Part shown: positions 32,678 to 41,767 of the stretch, piece by piece
Position numbering within the stretch: the stretch's first letter is position 1
How the letters are laid out: every line of letters begins with the position of its first letter
Source of the DNA: CBDEFX01 sp965237635
Lineage (GTDB): Bacteria > Chloroflexota > Dehalococcoidia > Lucifugimonadales > CAUZJF01
Direction of reading: 5' to 3'
Length of the DNA: 64,000 nt
Assembly (NCBI GenBank): GCA_965237635.1
Contig: CBDEFX010000002.1
Span: 1,860,001 to 1,924,000, forward strand
Made by a program: the position numbers and the translations under genes
Notes under the pieces: generated by a model
Seen by the model: the letters and a program-made list of their open reading frames with translations, nothing else
Database searches by the model: none
Told to the model about the DNA's origin: nothing

Positions 32678-34965
32678 CTATCGGCCTCCGAAGACCCCTG
32701 CCTCTCGATTGCCTGGTCTATCTGCCTCTCGAGCCCGGCGAAGTGCGGGGCCGCCGTCGGGCTCTTTTCGAGGTATGCGTCGATCTCCCTTTGGGCAGCC
32801 TCAAAGTCTTGCTCCAGCACATGCTGCCTCACAACCATTTGGACGACCTCTATCCGCTCGGGTGCCAGCCGAGCGGCCACTTCCACGAGCTCTCCCGCCC
32901 GCTCCAGGAGGGAAGGGTCGGCTGGGGCAGCCCTCTGGTAGAGGGCTGCCAATGGGAGGTAGATACGCCATTCCTCGGGCTCACCCCGGCGGGCGTTCTC
33001 GCCCTCCCGGGCAGCAGCGGCCAAGCCCGCCTCTGCATCTTGCGCACTCAGCCTGCCCCATTCCCCAGTAAGCTGGTTGAACATGATGATACGGAGATAG
33101 TTCGCGAGCGCTGGGAAGGCCCCGATAGCCTCGTCGAAAATCTCCCGCTTTTCCTGTGCCGAGGCCGAAGGGTTGAGACTCCCCAGCACCGTCGATGCGC
33201 CACGGTAAGGGCCATAGTTCGCGAAGTAGACCGCAAGTGAAACGACGACTCCAACCACAACGAGGGCGCCTACGGTAGACGCGTCCGATCTGAGTACTCT
33301 TGAGTGCCAGAGTCCGGTCCCGTCGTCCGCCGGCTCCGCATCTTCTCGGTCCTTGTCTGCTCCGTCTCGTGCCCTGCGACTAATATCGACGTAGACGACG
33401 AACCCCAAAAGCACATAGAACTGCCCAACCGTTCCAGGCGTGTCAAACAAGAACAGGTTCTGGACAAAGTAGCCCGTGAGAGCCGCTCCGGCGGCGAGGG
33501 TAAAGAACTGGTCTTGCAGGCCCTGCCTCCTAACCGTGCGGGCTACGATCCACAACATATACAGCCAGACGGCCATGTAGCCGGCGAAGCCGAGGATACC
33601 TTTTGTCGTCAGCTCCTCGATGAGCTTGTTGTGGGCCTGGTCGAACGAGGTCACGCCGGCGGCAATGATCTCAGCCGTGACGTGTCGGTCGTAGGCGATG
33701 GTGAAGTTCTCGGGCCCCCAACCCAGGATAGGCCGGGCGGCGAATCCCTCGAGACCTACCAGAGCCGAGTCGATACGACCCATCAAGCTGGCATCGTCAA
33801 TTCCAGTATTCGCGAGCCTGAGTAGCATTACGTTGGACTCAGCTATTTTTTCGAAGGCCGTGGTGGTGCGGACCGAGAGAAATAGCAGCGTCAGGCCCAA
33901 CACAGTGCCAATAAGTACGAAGGAGGCAAGCCTCAGGCGCCTATCCAGTCCCCACAGCAGATATCCAGCTGCGAATGCCATCAACCCGCCCGCTAGGCCG
34001 ACGACGGCACCCCTGGTACCGCTCATGAATAGTATGGCGCCCCCAAGTACAACTGCTGTCATCCAAAAAACACGCCACCATGAGAGCCTCTGGCGCTCGG
34101 AGATCAGGTAGCTCGTTCCAAAAGCCGCCAATATGGTTACTAGACTTATGAAGGCGACGCGAGTGAGCTCCGAGCCGGCGCCTACTAGAAACAGCGTGAC
34201 GGCACTTAGCAGGATGACTATCACCCAACTGGCCCCCCACCAGAATTCCGAAAAGACTATTTCCGGACCGGCCTCTCGGCGCCTCGTCCGCTTCCGACGT
34301 CGCTGCCGCCGAGGCGCGGGTGGCCGTGAAACCGGACGCAGGTACGAGTGGCCCAGGAAGCCAAGCGCGATAATGATGTTGACCAGCATGTACGCTCCTA
34401 CGTACGTGGGGTTGCCGAGGGTGATGTCCAGTCGCGGCGTCGCCTTAAGGAAGTCCAGGACACCGACCTCGAAGTGCTGGCTAAGGCCCAACAGGCCCAA
34501 TAGGATACTCGCAAAGAGGTTGAGGCTCAACAGCCACCGCCAGTCGCCCCAACTCCTAAAGACCGATGTCAAGACCCAGATGAACAGGAACCAATGGGCG
34601 GTGTCGACGAACCCCTGCATTCGCTCATAAGTGGACCAGAGGCTGCGCTGCGGACTGACACCGGCGACCGAGGCCAGCAGCACGATGAAAACGTACGCCG
34701 CAAATATCGCCAGCATCCAAGACCGAGGGAGGCGAGACGAGGGGTCTCTGAGAGCCAACACGACCCACAAGCCAAACGCTATCTCGATGAGAGTTCGAAC
34801 GTACAGCGCTTTGCCCACGATGAAAGGAAAAAACGTATTCGGTAGCGGGGGCGCCATCACGATAAGAGGCGCCAAGAGGACGAGGGCCAACACCACTTTG
34901 ATGGTGATCAACAGGACCCTATCCATCTCGCTCGAAGCCGTGGCAGAGTTCATAGAGATTCCCAC
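32674..34965 (-). CDS. O-antigen ligase family membrane protein with TPR-like C terminus
   Basis: A 763-residue protein with about a dozen membrane segments in the first ~550 residues and a Wzy_C/O-antigen-ligase core (GWGPENFTIAYDRHVT, then FDQAHNKLIEELTTKGILGF with the conserved His). The last ~170 residues are soluble and helical with TPR-like spacing, as in many bacterial ligase/polymerase homologues. It should act at the outer face of the inner membrane, either polymerising or ligating glycan, or glycosylating proteins. It has no Wzx partner in the window. Confidence 0.88.
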   Translation of the reverse strand: MGISMNSATASSEMDRVLLITIKVVLALVLLAPLIVMAPPLPNTFFPFIVGKALYVRTLIEIAFGLWVVLALRDPSSRLPRSWMLAIFAAYVFIVLLASVAGVSPQRSLWSTYERMQGFVDTAHWFLFIWVLTSVFRSWGDWRWLLSLNLFASILLGLLGLSQHFEVGVLDFLKATPRLDITLGNPTYVGAYMLVNIIIALGFLGHSYLRPVSRPPAPRRQRRRKRTRRREAGPEIVFSEFWWGASWVIVILLSAVTLFLVGAGSELTRVAFISLVTILAAFGTSYLISERQRLSWWRVFWMTAVVLGGAILFMSGTRGAVVGLAGGLMAFAAGYLLWGLDRRLRLASFVLIGTVLGLTLLFLSVRTTTAFEKIAESNVMLLRLANTGIDDASLMGRIDSALVGLEGFAARPILGWGPENFTIAYDRHVTAEIIAAGVTSFDQAHNKLIEELTTKGILGFAGYMAVWLYMLWIVARTVRRQGLQDQFFTLAAGAALTGYFVQNLFLFDTPGTVGQFYVLLGFVVYVDISRRARDGADKDREDAEPADDGTGLWHSRVLRSDASTVGALVVVGVVVSLAVYFANYGPYRGASTVLGSLNPSASAQEKREIFDEAIGAFPALANYLRIIMFNQLTGEWGRLSAQDAEAGLAAAAREGENARRGEPEEWRIYLPLAALYQRAAPADPSLLERAGELVEVAARLAPERIEVVQMVVRQHVLEQDFEAAQREIDAYLEKSPTAAPHFAGLERQIDQAIERQGSSEADR

Positions 34966-35029
34966 GTCCTGCGGTACTGGTCCGTGAGTTTAAACGATTC
35001 TAGACGACATACCTTACTGTCTACCATCT

Positions 35030-35947
35030 CTATAGTTGTGCTTTCATCCAGGCCAGTGTATCGCGCAGCCCGCGGTCAAGCGGGGTCTTCGGGGTCCAAC
35101 CTAGCTCGCGCTTCGCTTTGGAGTTAGCCAGGACGACGTGCTTGATGTCGCCAGGCCGCTCCGGCTCGTGCTTCGGCGGTAGTGAGTAACCGGCCTTGCT
35201 GGCCATTACGCGGAACAGCTCGTTGACAGACGTTGCGACCCCTGAGCCGATGTTCACCGTGACAGGCTTGGAGGCCTCTTGGGCGAGCTCGTGAGCCCGG
35301 GCTACGTCGGGGGCATATACGAAGTCTCGTGTCTGCTCACCGTCTCCAAACACTATTGCCTCTTCCCCGTGCAACATTCGCCCGGCAAATATCGCGACTA
35401 CCCCGGCTTCCCCTTCGGGGTCCTGCCGGGATCCGTACACGTTCGCAAGCCGCAAGACCTTGAGTTGCATCGACGCGGGAAGTAGGATTCGCAGGTAGGA
35501 CTCCAACGTCCATTTGCTCAGCCCGTAGGCGCTGATAGGCCGTATCGGGTGGTCCTCATCGCACGGCAGATAGTCCGGATCGCCGTAGAGCGCGCCCCCG
35601 GTCGTGATATAGATGAACTGGGCACATTGAGACCTTATGGCCGCCTGACAAACGTTGATTCCGCCAATGATGTTGGTCGAAGCGTCCAGAACTGGCTGCG
35701 CCATCGATGTGGGTACTAAGGCCTGAGCGGCGCAATGCGTCACTACATCGGGACGAAAAGACGAGACGAAGTCCACCAGTGGGCTGTCACTTATGTCAAG
35801 CTCCTCCACCCGCACCTCGCTCGGCAGGTTAGCCTGCCTGCCCGTAGACATATCGTCGACAACGAGCACATCGTCGCCGCGGGCCACCAGCCGGTCGACG
35901 ATGTGAGAACCGACGAACCCCGCCCCACCGGTCACGAGTACTCGCAT
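35030..35947 (-). CDS. NAD-dependent epimerase/dehydratase (UDP-glucose 4-epimerase-like)
   Basis: An extended short-chain dehydrogenase of 305 residues. It has NAD site VLVTGGAGFVGSHIVDR, the ITTGGALYGDP strand, the catalytic YGLSK and the C-terminal GSGVATSVNELF region. The order and sequence fit the GalE / sugar 4-epimerase group; the exact nucleotide sugar is unclear. A strong ribosome site (GGAGGAG, 4 nt before ATG) precedes it. It probably heads the epimerase-ligase-manC unit. Confidence 0.87.
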   Translation of the reverse strand: MRVLVTGGAGFVGSHIVDRLVARGDDVLVVDDMSTGRQANLPSEVRVEELDISDSPLVDFVSSFRPDVVTHCAAQALVPTSMAQPVLDASTNIIGGINVCQAAIRSQCAQFIYITTGGALYGDPDYLPCDEDHPIRPISAYGLSKWTLESYLRILLPASMQLKVLRLANVYGSRQDPEGEAGVVAIFAGRMLHGEEAIVFGDGEQTRDFVYAPDVARAHELAQEASKPVTVNIGSGVATSVNELFRVMASKAGYSLPPKHEPERPGDIKHVVLANSKAKRELGWTPKTPLDRGLRDTLAWMKAQL

Positions 35948-36110
35948 TGCTCCTCCTTCAACAGCAACTCATCACATAATCAATACGATACAATCGAAGC
36001 GGCTCGACAAGTATATGTGCCTGCGGCCCTCGAATCAACGACACCGCAGGCAGTCGTTGCGCATGCGACTACGATTCAATAACATGGTCTGACCCTGTAC
36101 GAGGTGGGCG

Positions 36111-37556
36111 GTGAAGGATCAGAAGGACCTGATCAGAGAGATGAAAGCCGTCGTCGGCGACATGTACGTCGTCCACGAACCAGAGGACCTGATCGTGTTC
36201 GAGCAAGACGGGTCTGTGGACAGAGGAATGCCGCTGGCGGTAGTCTTACCCGGCTCCTCCGAGGAGGTATCGGAGGTCGTCAGGGCCGCCCATTTGCGTG
36301 ACCTACCGATCGTCGCCAGGGGCGCGGGGACGGGTCTCAGCGGCGGCGCGATCGCTGAACGTGGCGGTATCGTGATCGCGCTAACCCGCATGACGAGTAT
36401 CCTGGAAATCGATCCCGAGAACAGACTCGCCGTCGTAGAGCCAGGCGTCGTAAACATCGACCTCACCCACGAGGCCGACAAGCACGGCCTCTACTTCGCG
36501 CCGGACCCGTCGAGCCAGAAGGTCTGCACGATTGGCGGGAACGTCGCCGAGAACTCGGGCGGGCCGCACTGCTTGGCCTACGGAGTGACGACCAACCACG
36601 TGCTCGGCATGGAGGTCGTGCTGGCGGACGGGTCGACGCAGTGGTTTGGAGGCAGGACGCAAGAGTACGCTGGCTACGACCTTCGCGGCATCCTGATCGG
36701 CTCCGAAGGCACGCTTGGCATAGCGACCAAGGTCGTAGTGCGACTCCTCCGGCAGCCGGAGGCCGTGAAGACACTTCTGGCAGTCTTCGGACGCCTTGAC
36801 CAGGCCAGTGCTGCCGTGTCCGGAATAATTGCAGCCGGTATCGTTCCCGCCGCTTTGGAGATGATGGACCAGCTATGTATTGAGGCCGTCGAGCCTGCCG
36901 TCAACGCAGGTTATCCTTCAGGGGCGGGCGCTGTCCTGCTGGTCGAGGTCGACGGTCTCGAGGAGGCGGTCGAGGAGGAGGCCTCAGAGATCGAACGCAT
37001 CTGCGAAGGGTACGAACCCCTGGAGATAAGGACTGCTGCCGACGCGGACGAGAGAGAGCGTCTGTGGGCGGGTCGAAAGGGAGTGCTGGGAGCGCTCGGG
37101 CGGCTGGCGCCTAACTACTACCTGGTCGATGGCACGATTCCCAGGACCAAGCTGATGGAGGTCCTTACCAAGATCACAGATATCTCCGATAAGTTCGGCC
37201 TGCCCATCGCGAACCTGCTCCACGCGGGTGATGGCAACCTCCACCCCTCCGTCCTCTTCGACGAGCGCAAGCCTGACGAGACGCGGCGTGCCCTGGAGGC
37301 TGGAGGCGAGATCCTGAGGCTATGTGTCGAGTCGGGGGGCGTGCTGTCTGGGGAGCACGGGATCGGCCTGGAGAAACAGGAGTACATGCCTCTGATGTTC
37401 ACCGACGACGACATGGAGGCGATGGCCAGGCTGCTCCCTGCCTTTGGCACGGGCAGCAGGCTCAACCCAGGCAAGATATTTCCGACCGGCTCGGCCCAAG
37501 CGCAGGTCCGGCACTCGATCGCGGTCGCAAACACCGGCGCGGGCGCCTACATATAG
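36111..37556 (+). CDS. glcD: FAD-linked oxidase, glycolate/lactate oxidase subunit GlcD-like
   Basis: A 481-residue flavoprotein of the VAO/PCMH type. The FAD-binding domain shows VVLPGSSEEVSEVVRAA, ARGAGTGLSGGAI and ENSGGPHCLAYGVTTNHVLG. The C-terminal cap has ANLLHAGDGNLHPSV and GGVLSGEHGIGLEKQ. It oxidises a 2-hydroxy acid such as glycolate or D-lactate and passes electrons to GlcE/GlcF. Start is GTG 36111. It begins an operon with a HIT gene, glcE and glcF. Confidence 0.93.
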   Translation: MKDQKDLIREMKAVVGDMYVVHEPEDLIVFEQDGSVDRGMPLAVVLPGSSEEVSEVVRAAHLRDLPIVARGAGTGLSGGAIAERGGIVIALTRMTSILEIDPENRLAVVEPGVVNIDLTHEADKHGLYFAPDPSSQKVCTIGGNVAENSGGPHCLAYGVTTNHVLGMEVVLADGSTQWFGGRTQEYAGYDLRGILIGSEGTLGIATKVVVRLLRQPEAVKTLLAVFGRLDQASAAVSGIIAAGIVPAALEMMDQLCIEAVEPAVNAGYPSGAGAVLLVEVDGLEEAVEEEASEIERICEGYEPLEIRTAADADERERLWAGRKGVLGALGRLAPNYYLVDGTIPRTKLMEVLTKITDISDKFGLPIANLLHAGDGNLHPSVLFDERKPDETRRALEAGGEILRLCVESGGVLSGEHGIGLEKQEYMPLMFTDDDMEAMARLLPAFGTGSRLNPGKIFPTGSAQAQVRHSIAVANTGAGAYI

Positions 37557-37565
37557 GCGTCCGTG

Positions 37566-38057
37566 ATGAACAATCAACTGGACACAAGAGAGGCAGTGAA
37601 GCAGCGGATAGAGACGCTCCGTCGCCAAGGGGTCTGCTATCAGTGCCGCGATCTGGCCAACGGCGACGTCTTCGGTGAGCAGGTGACTGTCGTTGAGGAT
37701 GACCGCTTCAAGGTACTGCTGGACTCCTACCCACGGATGCCCGGCCATACGATCGTGGTCCTCAAGCGACACCGTGAGGACATCTCAGAGATGGCGGTCG
37801 ATGAGACCGCAGCGCTCTTCCAGCTCTGCGTGCGAGTGGTCAACGCCATCAAAGAGGGGCTGATGGCTGAGAAGGTCTACCTGAACACCATGTGTGACGG
37901 GGGCATCAACCATTTGCATGTTCAGCTATTTCCCAGGTACGCCGGCGATCCGATCGGCTCGAAGCGATTTGTCAGCCCGCGTCGCCCCCTGAACGACGGC
38001 GAAGCCACGGCGAGCCGGATTCGTGTCGCGCTCCGAGACTTGAAAGCCATCCCATGA
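37566..38057 (+). CDS. HIT family protein
   Basis: A ~163-residue histidine-triad protein. CYQCRDLANGDVFGE near the N terminus resembles the zinc-binding start of HIT proteins. HTIVVLKRHREDISEM is the middle strand. The active loop reads NHLHVQLFPR, so the third histidine of the triad is Gln (HxHxQ), as in the GalT-like branch, which would favour nucleotidyl transfer over hydrolysis. It lies between glcD and glcE and overlaps glcE by 4 bp. GTG 37563 is an alternative start. Its link to glycolate oxidation is unknown. Confidence 0.87.
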   Translation: MNNQLDTREAVKQRIETLRRQGVCYQCRDLANGDVFGEQVTVVEDDRFKVLLDSYPRMPGHTIVVLKRHREDISEMAVDETAALFQLCVRVVNAIKEGLMAEKVYLNTMCDGGINHLHVQLFPRYAGDPIGSKRFVSPRRPLNDGEATASRIRVALRDLKAIP

Positions 38058-39385
38058 CTCCGGCCACTACAGGCGGGTTGACAGACACCGGAGCCAGGGT
38101 CTCCACAGGTGATGACACTGCCGGCCATGAGGTCGAGGGCGTGCGTCCTCAGGCTGTGGCATACCCGGAGGACCTTTCGCAACTGGGCCAGGTGCTGCAA
38201 GCAGCTAGCCAGAGCGATCTGGCCCTGACGCCATGGGGAGGTGGAACTCAGACATCCCTCGGCAACGCCCTTGAACGCCTGGACGCGGTGGTGGATCTGT
38301 CCCGCTTGGACCGCATCGTCGGACACAACCCGGCCGACCTGACGGCGACCGTCCAGGCGGGTATCACGGTCAGCAAGCTCCAGGAGGTCCTCCACGAGCA
38401 TGGGCAGTTTCTGGCGCTCGACCCTCCCCTGCCCGACCGAGCGACGGTCGGCGGGTCGCTGGCGACGGCCGTAAGTGGACCGGTGAAGTGGCAGTACGGC
38501 AGCCCCAGGGACACGGTCATCGGGATGAAGGTGGCCCAGGCCGATGGCAAGCTCACGAAGAGCGGCGGCCAGGTGGTCAAGAACGTCAGCGGGTATGACA
38601 TATCTCGGCTGCACGTCGGCGGACTGGGCACGCTCGGCATTATCGCCGAGGTCTCACTCAAATTGACCCCGTTGCCGGTTGCTCAGAAGACGATATTGGC
38701 GGCGTTCAGCACGACCCGCCAGTGCCTAGAGGCAGGCCTAGGTATCTTCCAAAGCGGCATCGTTCCCCTGGCGCTGACGGCATTCGACGGCAGGGCCAAC
38801 GGCCGAATGGAGGCCGTAGACTTGAGTGTCGGCTGCCTTCTCGCCGTCCGACTTGGGGGCCGACCTCTCTACCTCGACCGCCAGGGGCGGGAATGCGAAA
38901 CGATATGCAAGCAGCACGGCTCATCGACGGTCGAAGCACTTGCCGAGGAAGACGCGGGAAGAGTCTGGCGGCGACTGGCCGATTTCGGATGGGACGGCGA
39001 TACGACGCCGGTGATTGGGGCCCGCATCCTGGTCCCGCCGTCTGCGGTCAAGGAGGTAGTCGAGTTCGTCGAGAAGGCCGACCACACGGCTCGGCTCGAG
39101 CCTGCTATCGTCTCCCATCCGGCCCACGGCACGGTGTTGGTGGGCTGGTTCGCCGGTGGTGAGTCACCGACCGCGGACGGGGCGACCGGCATGCTGCGCC
39201 TCACCCGCGAGGCCGTTCATCGGTCAGGTGGAAAGATGGTCATCGAGCGGTGCCCGCCCGAGGTCAAGTCAGGCTTCGACGTGTGGGACGACGTTGGAGA
39301 GTCGATATCCATAATGCGACGTCTCAAGGAGCAGTACGACCCAAAGCGGATCGTGAACCCGGGCCGCTTCGTGGGAGGTATCTGA
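38054..39385 (+). CDS. glcE: FAD-binding oxidase subunit GlcE-like
   Basis: A 443-residue paralogue of GlcD with the FAD domain: AVAYPEDLSQLGQVLQAA, LTPWGGGTQTSLGN, TVGGSLATAVSGP and GGQVVKNVSGYDISRL. The C-terminal substrate cap is shorter than in GlcD and differs, as in GlcE. It starts inside the stop of the HIT gene (ATGA) and overlaps glcF by one base. It should form a membrane-associated complex with GlcD and the iron-sulfur protein GlcF. Confidence 0.91.
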   Translation: MTPATTGGLTDTGARVSTGDDTAGHEVEGVRPQAVAYPEDLSQLGQVLQAASQSDLALTPWGGGTQTSLGNALERLDAVVDLSRLDRIVGHNPADLTATVQAGITVSKLQEVLHEHGQFLALDPPLPDRATVGGSLATAVSGPVKWQYGSPRDTVIGMKVAQADGKLTKSGGQVVKNVSGYDISRLHVGGLGTLGIIAEVSLKLTPLPVAQKTILAAFSTTRQCLEAGLGIFQSGIVPLALTAFDGRANGRMEAVDLSVGCLLAVRLGGRPLYLDRQGRECETICKQHGSSTVEALAEEDAGRVWRRLADFGWDGDTTPVIGARILVPPSAVKEVVEFVEKADHTARLEPAIVSHPAHGTVLVGWFAGGESPTADGATGMLRLTREAVHRSGGKMVIERCPPEVKSGFDVWDDVGESISIMRRLKEQYDPKRIVNPGRFVGGI

Positions 39386-40698
39386 TGGCAGTGCCCGCCC
39401 CTACTGCACCCAAAGGCCTGTTTTCAGGTCCGGACGCGCCCACCGAAAAGGACCTGTACAAGTGTGTGCACTGCGGGTTCTGCCTTCAGGCCTGTCCGAC
39501 ATACCTGGAAACAGGGCTGGAGACCGAGTCGCCGAGGGGCAGGATCGCCCTAATGAAGGCGGTCAACGAGGGCCGCATAGGAATGACGCCCGCCGTCTTC
39601 AAGCACTGGGACCGGTGTATCCAGTGTCGCTCCTGTGAGCCGGTCTGCCCGTCGGGGGTCCCCTACGGAAAGCTGATAGAGGCCACCAACGCCCAGGTCG
39701 AGCGACGCCGGAAGCCGGGACTGCTGCACAGGCTGCTGGCCTGGTTCTTGCTTAAGAAGGTCGTCCCCAATCAGAGCAGACTCAGGCTGCTTGTGAGCGG
39801 CCTTGGGATCTACCAACGCTCGGGTCTTCAGTATGCTGTCAGACGGTCGGGAATTTTGAGGCTGATCTCTCGTCGACTAGCATCTCTGGAGAGTGCCTCT
39901 CCTTCGATTCCAGAAACCTACTTCTGGGCGTACGGGCAAGTAATCTCGCCGGCCGGCGCTCGGCGGGCGCGTGTCGCGCTCCTGTCCGGGTGCATCATGC
40001 CGCTGGTGAATGGGATCGAAATGGAGGCCGTGACTCGGGTACTCGCTCGCAACGGCTGCGAGGTGGTCGTGCCAAAGGCGCAGGGCTGCTGCGGTGCCAT
40101 CCACTCGCACTCCGGTGACCTGGACGTTGCGCGCGACCTGGCAAGGCGCAATATCGACGCATTCCTGGAGAGCGACGTGGGCGCCGTCGTAGTAGCCTCG
40201 GCCGGCTGCGGGGTGCGCATGAAGGAGTATGGCGAGCTCCTGAGGAACGACACGGACTATCATGACAAAGCCGTGAAGCTCAGCGCGATGGTCAAAGACA
40301 TCCACGAGTTCCTGGTGGAGCTGCCATTCACCCCGCCTCGTGGCCACCTCGGCTACCGCGTAACCTATCAGGATCCGTGCCACCTGGCGCAGGCACAACG
40401 CATTACGGAGGCGCCCCGGGCCCTGCTTCGCTCCATACCGGGCGTCGAGTTCGTGGAGATGGACAACTCGTCCAGCTGCTGTGGTGCGGGCGGGATATAC
40501 AGCATCACTCAGAGGGAGCTCTCGCTTAAGATGCTGGACACAAAGATGCGGGCTGTGGTCGACACCTGTGCATGGGTGGTCGCGACCGCAAACCCCGGAT
40601 GCTACATACAACTGCTGCAAGGGGCCCAGCAGGCATCGCTACCCATCCGGGTGCGCTACGTCACGGACCTGCTGGACGAGGCCTACCGGGCTGAATGA
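39385..40698 (+). CDS. glcF: Iron-sulfur subunit GlcF-like (CCG-domain protein)
   Basis: A 437-residue protein that carries electrons from the GlcD/GlcE flavins to quinone. Two 4Fe-4S motifs are seen: CVHCGFCLQACPTYLE near residue 27 and CIQCRSCEPVCPSGVPYG near residue 78. Two CCG domains follow (GCCGAIHSHSGD and SSCCGAGGIY). The start is ATG 39385, which overlaps the glcE stop (TGATG); the longer frame from 39250 is not needed. It also overlaps the nudix gene start. Confidence 0.94.
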   Translation: MAVPAPTAPKGLFSGPDAPTEKDLYKCVHCGFCLQACPTYLETGLETESPRGRIALMKAVNEGRIGMTPAVFKHWDRCIQCRSCEPVCPSGVPYGKLIEATNAQVERRRKPGLLHRLLAWFLLKKVVPNQSRLRLLVSGLGIYQRSGLQYAVRRSGILRLISRRLASLESASPSIPETYFWAYGQVISPAGARRARVALLSGCIMPLVNGIEMEAVTRVLARNGCEVVVPKAQGCCGAIHSHSGDLDVARDLARRNIDAFLESDVGAVVVASAGCGVRMKEYGELLRNDTDYHDKAVKLSAMVKDIHEFLVELPFTPPRGHLGYRVTYQDPCHLAQAQRITEAPRALLRSIPGVEFVEMDNSSSCCGAGGIYSITQRELSLKMLDTKMRAVVDTCAWVVATANPGCYIQLLQGAQQASLPIRVRYVTDLLDEAYRAE

Positions 40699-41269
40699 TG
40701 ACGCCGAAGGAGGAACTCGAAGGTATCGAGCAAGATCGATCGACTCACCAAGTCGTCGCTGGTTTGATAAGGCGCGATGACGAGTTTCTACTGCTGCGGC
40801 AGCAAGCTCCTGACGCTCCCAAGTCGTTCTGGTTCACGCTGGGCGGCCTCGTCCAAGACAGAGAGCTGCTGACCGAGGCGCTGGCCCGTGAGGTCCGTGA
40901 AGAAACTGGCCTCGAGTCCTCTCGGTCGGTCCGCTGGCCTATGCTGTGCAGTTCGACAACCGCGCACCTCAGCAGATCCATGAACACAAAGGACCGGGGC
41001 CTGGATACCGATCGACGGTGTTCGTATTCGAGATACCGGAATGGCGAGGTGAGCTGAGTCCAGACGATCCAGACGGCTACGTCTTGGAGGCTCGATTCTT
41101 TCAGATTTCTGAGGCGATACACCGACTAGAACAGTTGCCTATTCCAGGGATGCGTGACCCCGTAGTGGTCTATCTTAAGGGCGAGGCTCGACGGGGCACA
41201 ACATGGCTCTATCGCCGGCACCCGAACAGTAGCGGAGGGCTGGTCGCGAGGCTGCCGGGGAGAATCTGA
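40695..41269 (+). pseudogene. Nudix hydrolase gene with a one-base frameshift
   Basis: The frame from ATG 40695 has a perfect Nudix box: GGLVQDRELLTEALAREVRE then ETGLE. It loses homology at about 40931. One missing base there moves reading to a frame that starts LAYAVQFDNRAPQQ and runs to TGA 41267-41269, with a typical C-terminal half (STVFVFEIPEWRGEL). The repaired protein is about 190 residues. It overlaps glcF by 4 bp, so it was the last gene of that operon. A sequencing error is a real alternative to inactivation. Confidence 0.85.
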
Positions 41270-41293
41270 TGTGGCTCCCCAGGCGCTCGGATT

Positions 41294-41551
41294 ATGAAGT
41301 TCAGAACCACACGTCACCTTGAGCAGAATCTGGTCCGCCGGGCGATCCCACGTGAACTTCTCGAGGACACGCTGGCCAACCCTCAACAGGTCGTCCCGGC
41401 TCACGGTGGACGAAAGGTCTTTCAGTCGCAATTTGACCTCGGAGAAGGTAAGATATACTTGCTGCGCGCAATTGTGTCTGAAGTCGGAGAGCAGGCGACG
41501 GTTATATCAGTTTATCGGACGAGCAAGATTCGCAAGTATCGGAGAACCTAG
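41294..41551 (+). CDS. DUF4258-like small protein
   Basis: An 85-residue basic protein (KFRTTRHLEQNLVRRAIPRE, ending VYRTSKIRKYRRT). Its size, charge and strand pattern fit the DUF4258 group, which resembles RelE/MqsR-like toxins. The next gene overlaps its stop by one base and encodes a DUF2283 protein; the two families often occur as a pair. A toxin role is an inference from this pairing. Confidence 0.72.
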   Translation: MKFRTTRHLEQNLVRRAIPRELLEDTLANPQQVVPAHGGRKVFQSQFDLGEGKIYLLRAIVSEVGEQATVISVYRTSKIRKYRRT

Positions 41552-41748
41552 TGAGAGTAGTCTACGACCAAGAGGTGGATGTACTGCAGATCCTTCTGAG
41601 CGATGCAACCGTGGAGGAGAGCGATGAGGACAAACCCGGTGTCATCATCGACTACGACGGACAGGGTAACATCGTAGGTCTTGAGGTGTTGGATGCCTCA
41701 AAGCGTATGGAAAATCCAAGAGCTCTGGACTACGCGGTAACTGGCTGA
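41551..41748 (+). CDS. DUF2283 small protein, possible antitoxin partner
   Basis: A 65-residue acidic protein matching the DUF2283 pattern: YDQEVDVLQILLSD, a run of acids, VIIDYDGQGNIVGLEVLDAS. It starts with GTG 41551 sharing one base with the preceding stop, so the pair is translationally coupled. The acidic partner following a basic one suggests a type II toxin-antitoxin-like unit, but no experiment on such pairs is known to me. Confidence 0.75.
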   Translation: MRVVYDQEVDVLQILLSDATVEESDEDKPGVIIDYDGQGNIVGLEVLDASKRMENPRALDYAVTG

Positions 41749-41767
41749 GTCGCCGGCGTTCGAATCC

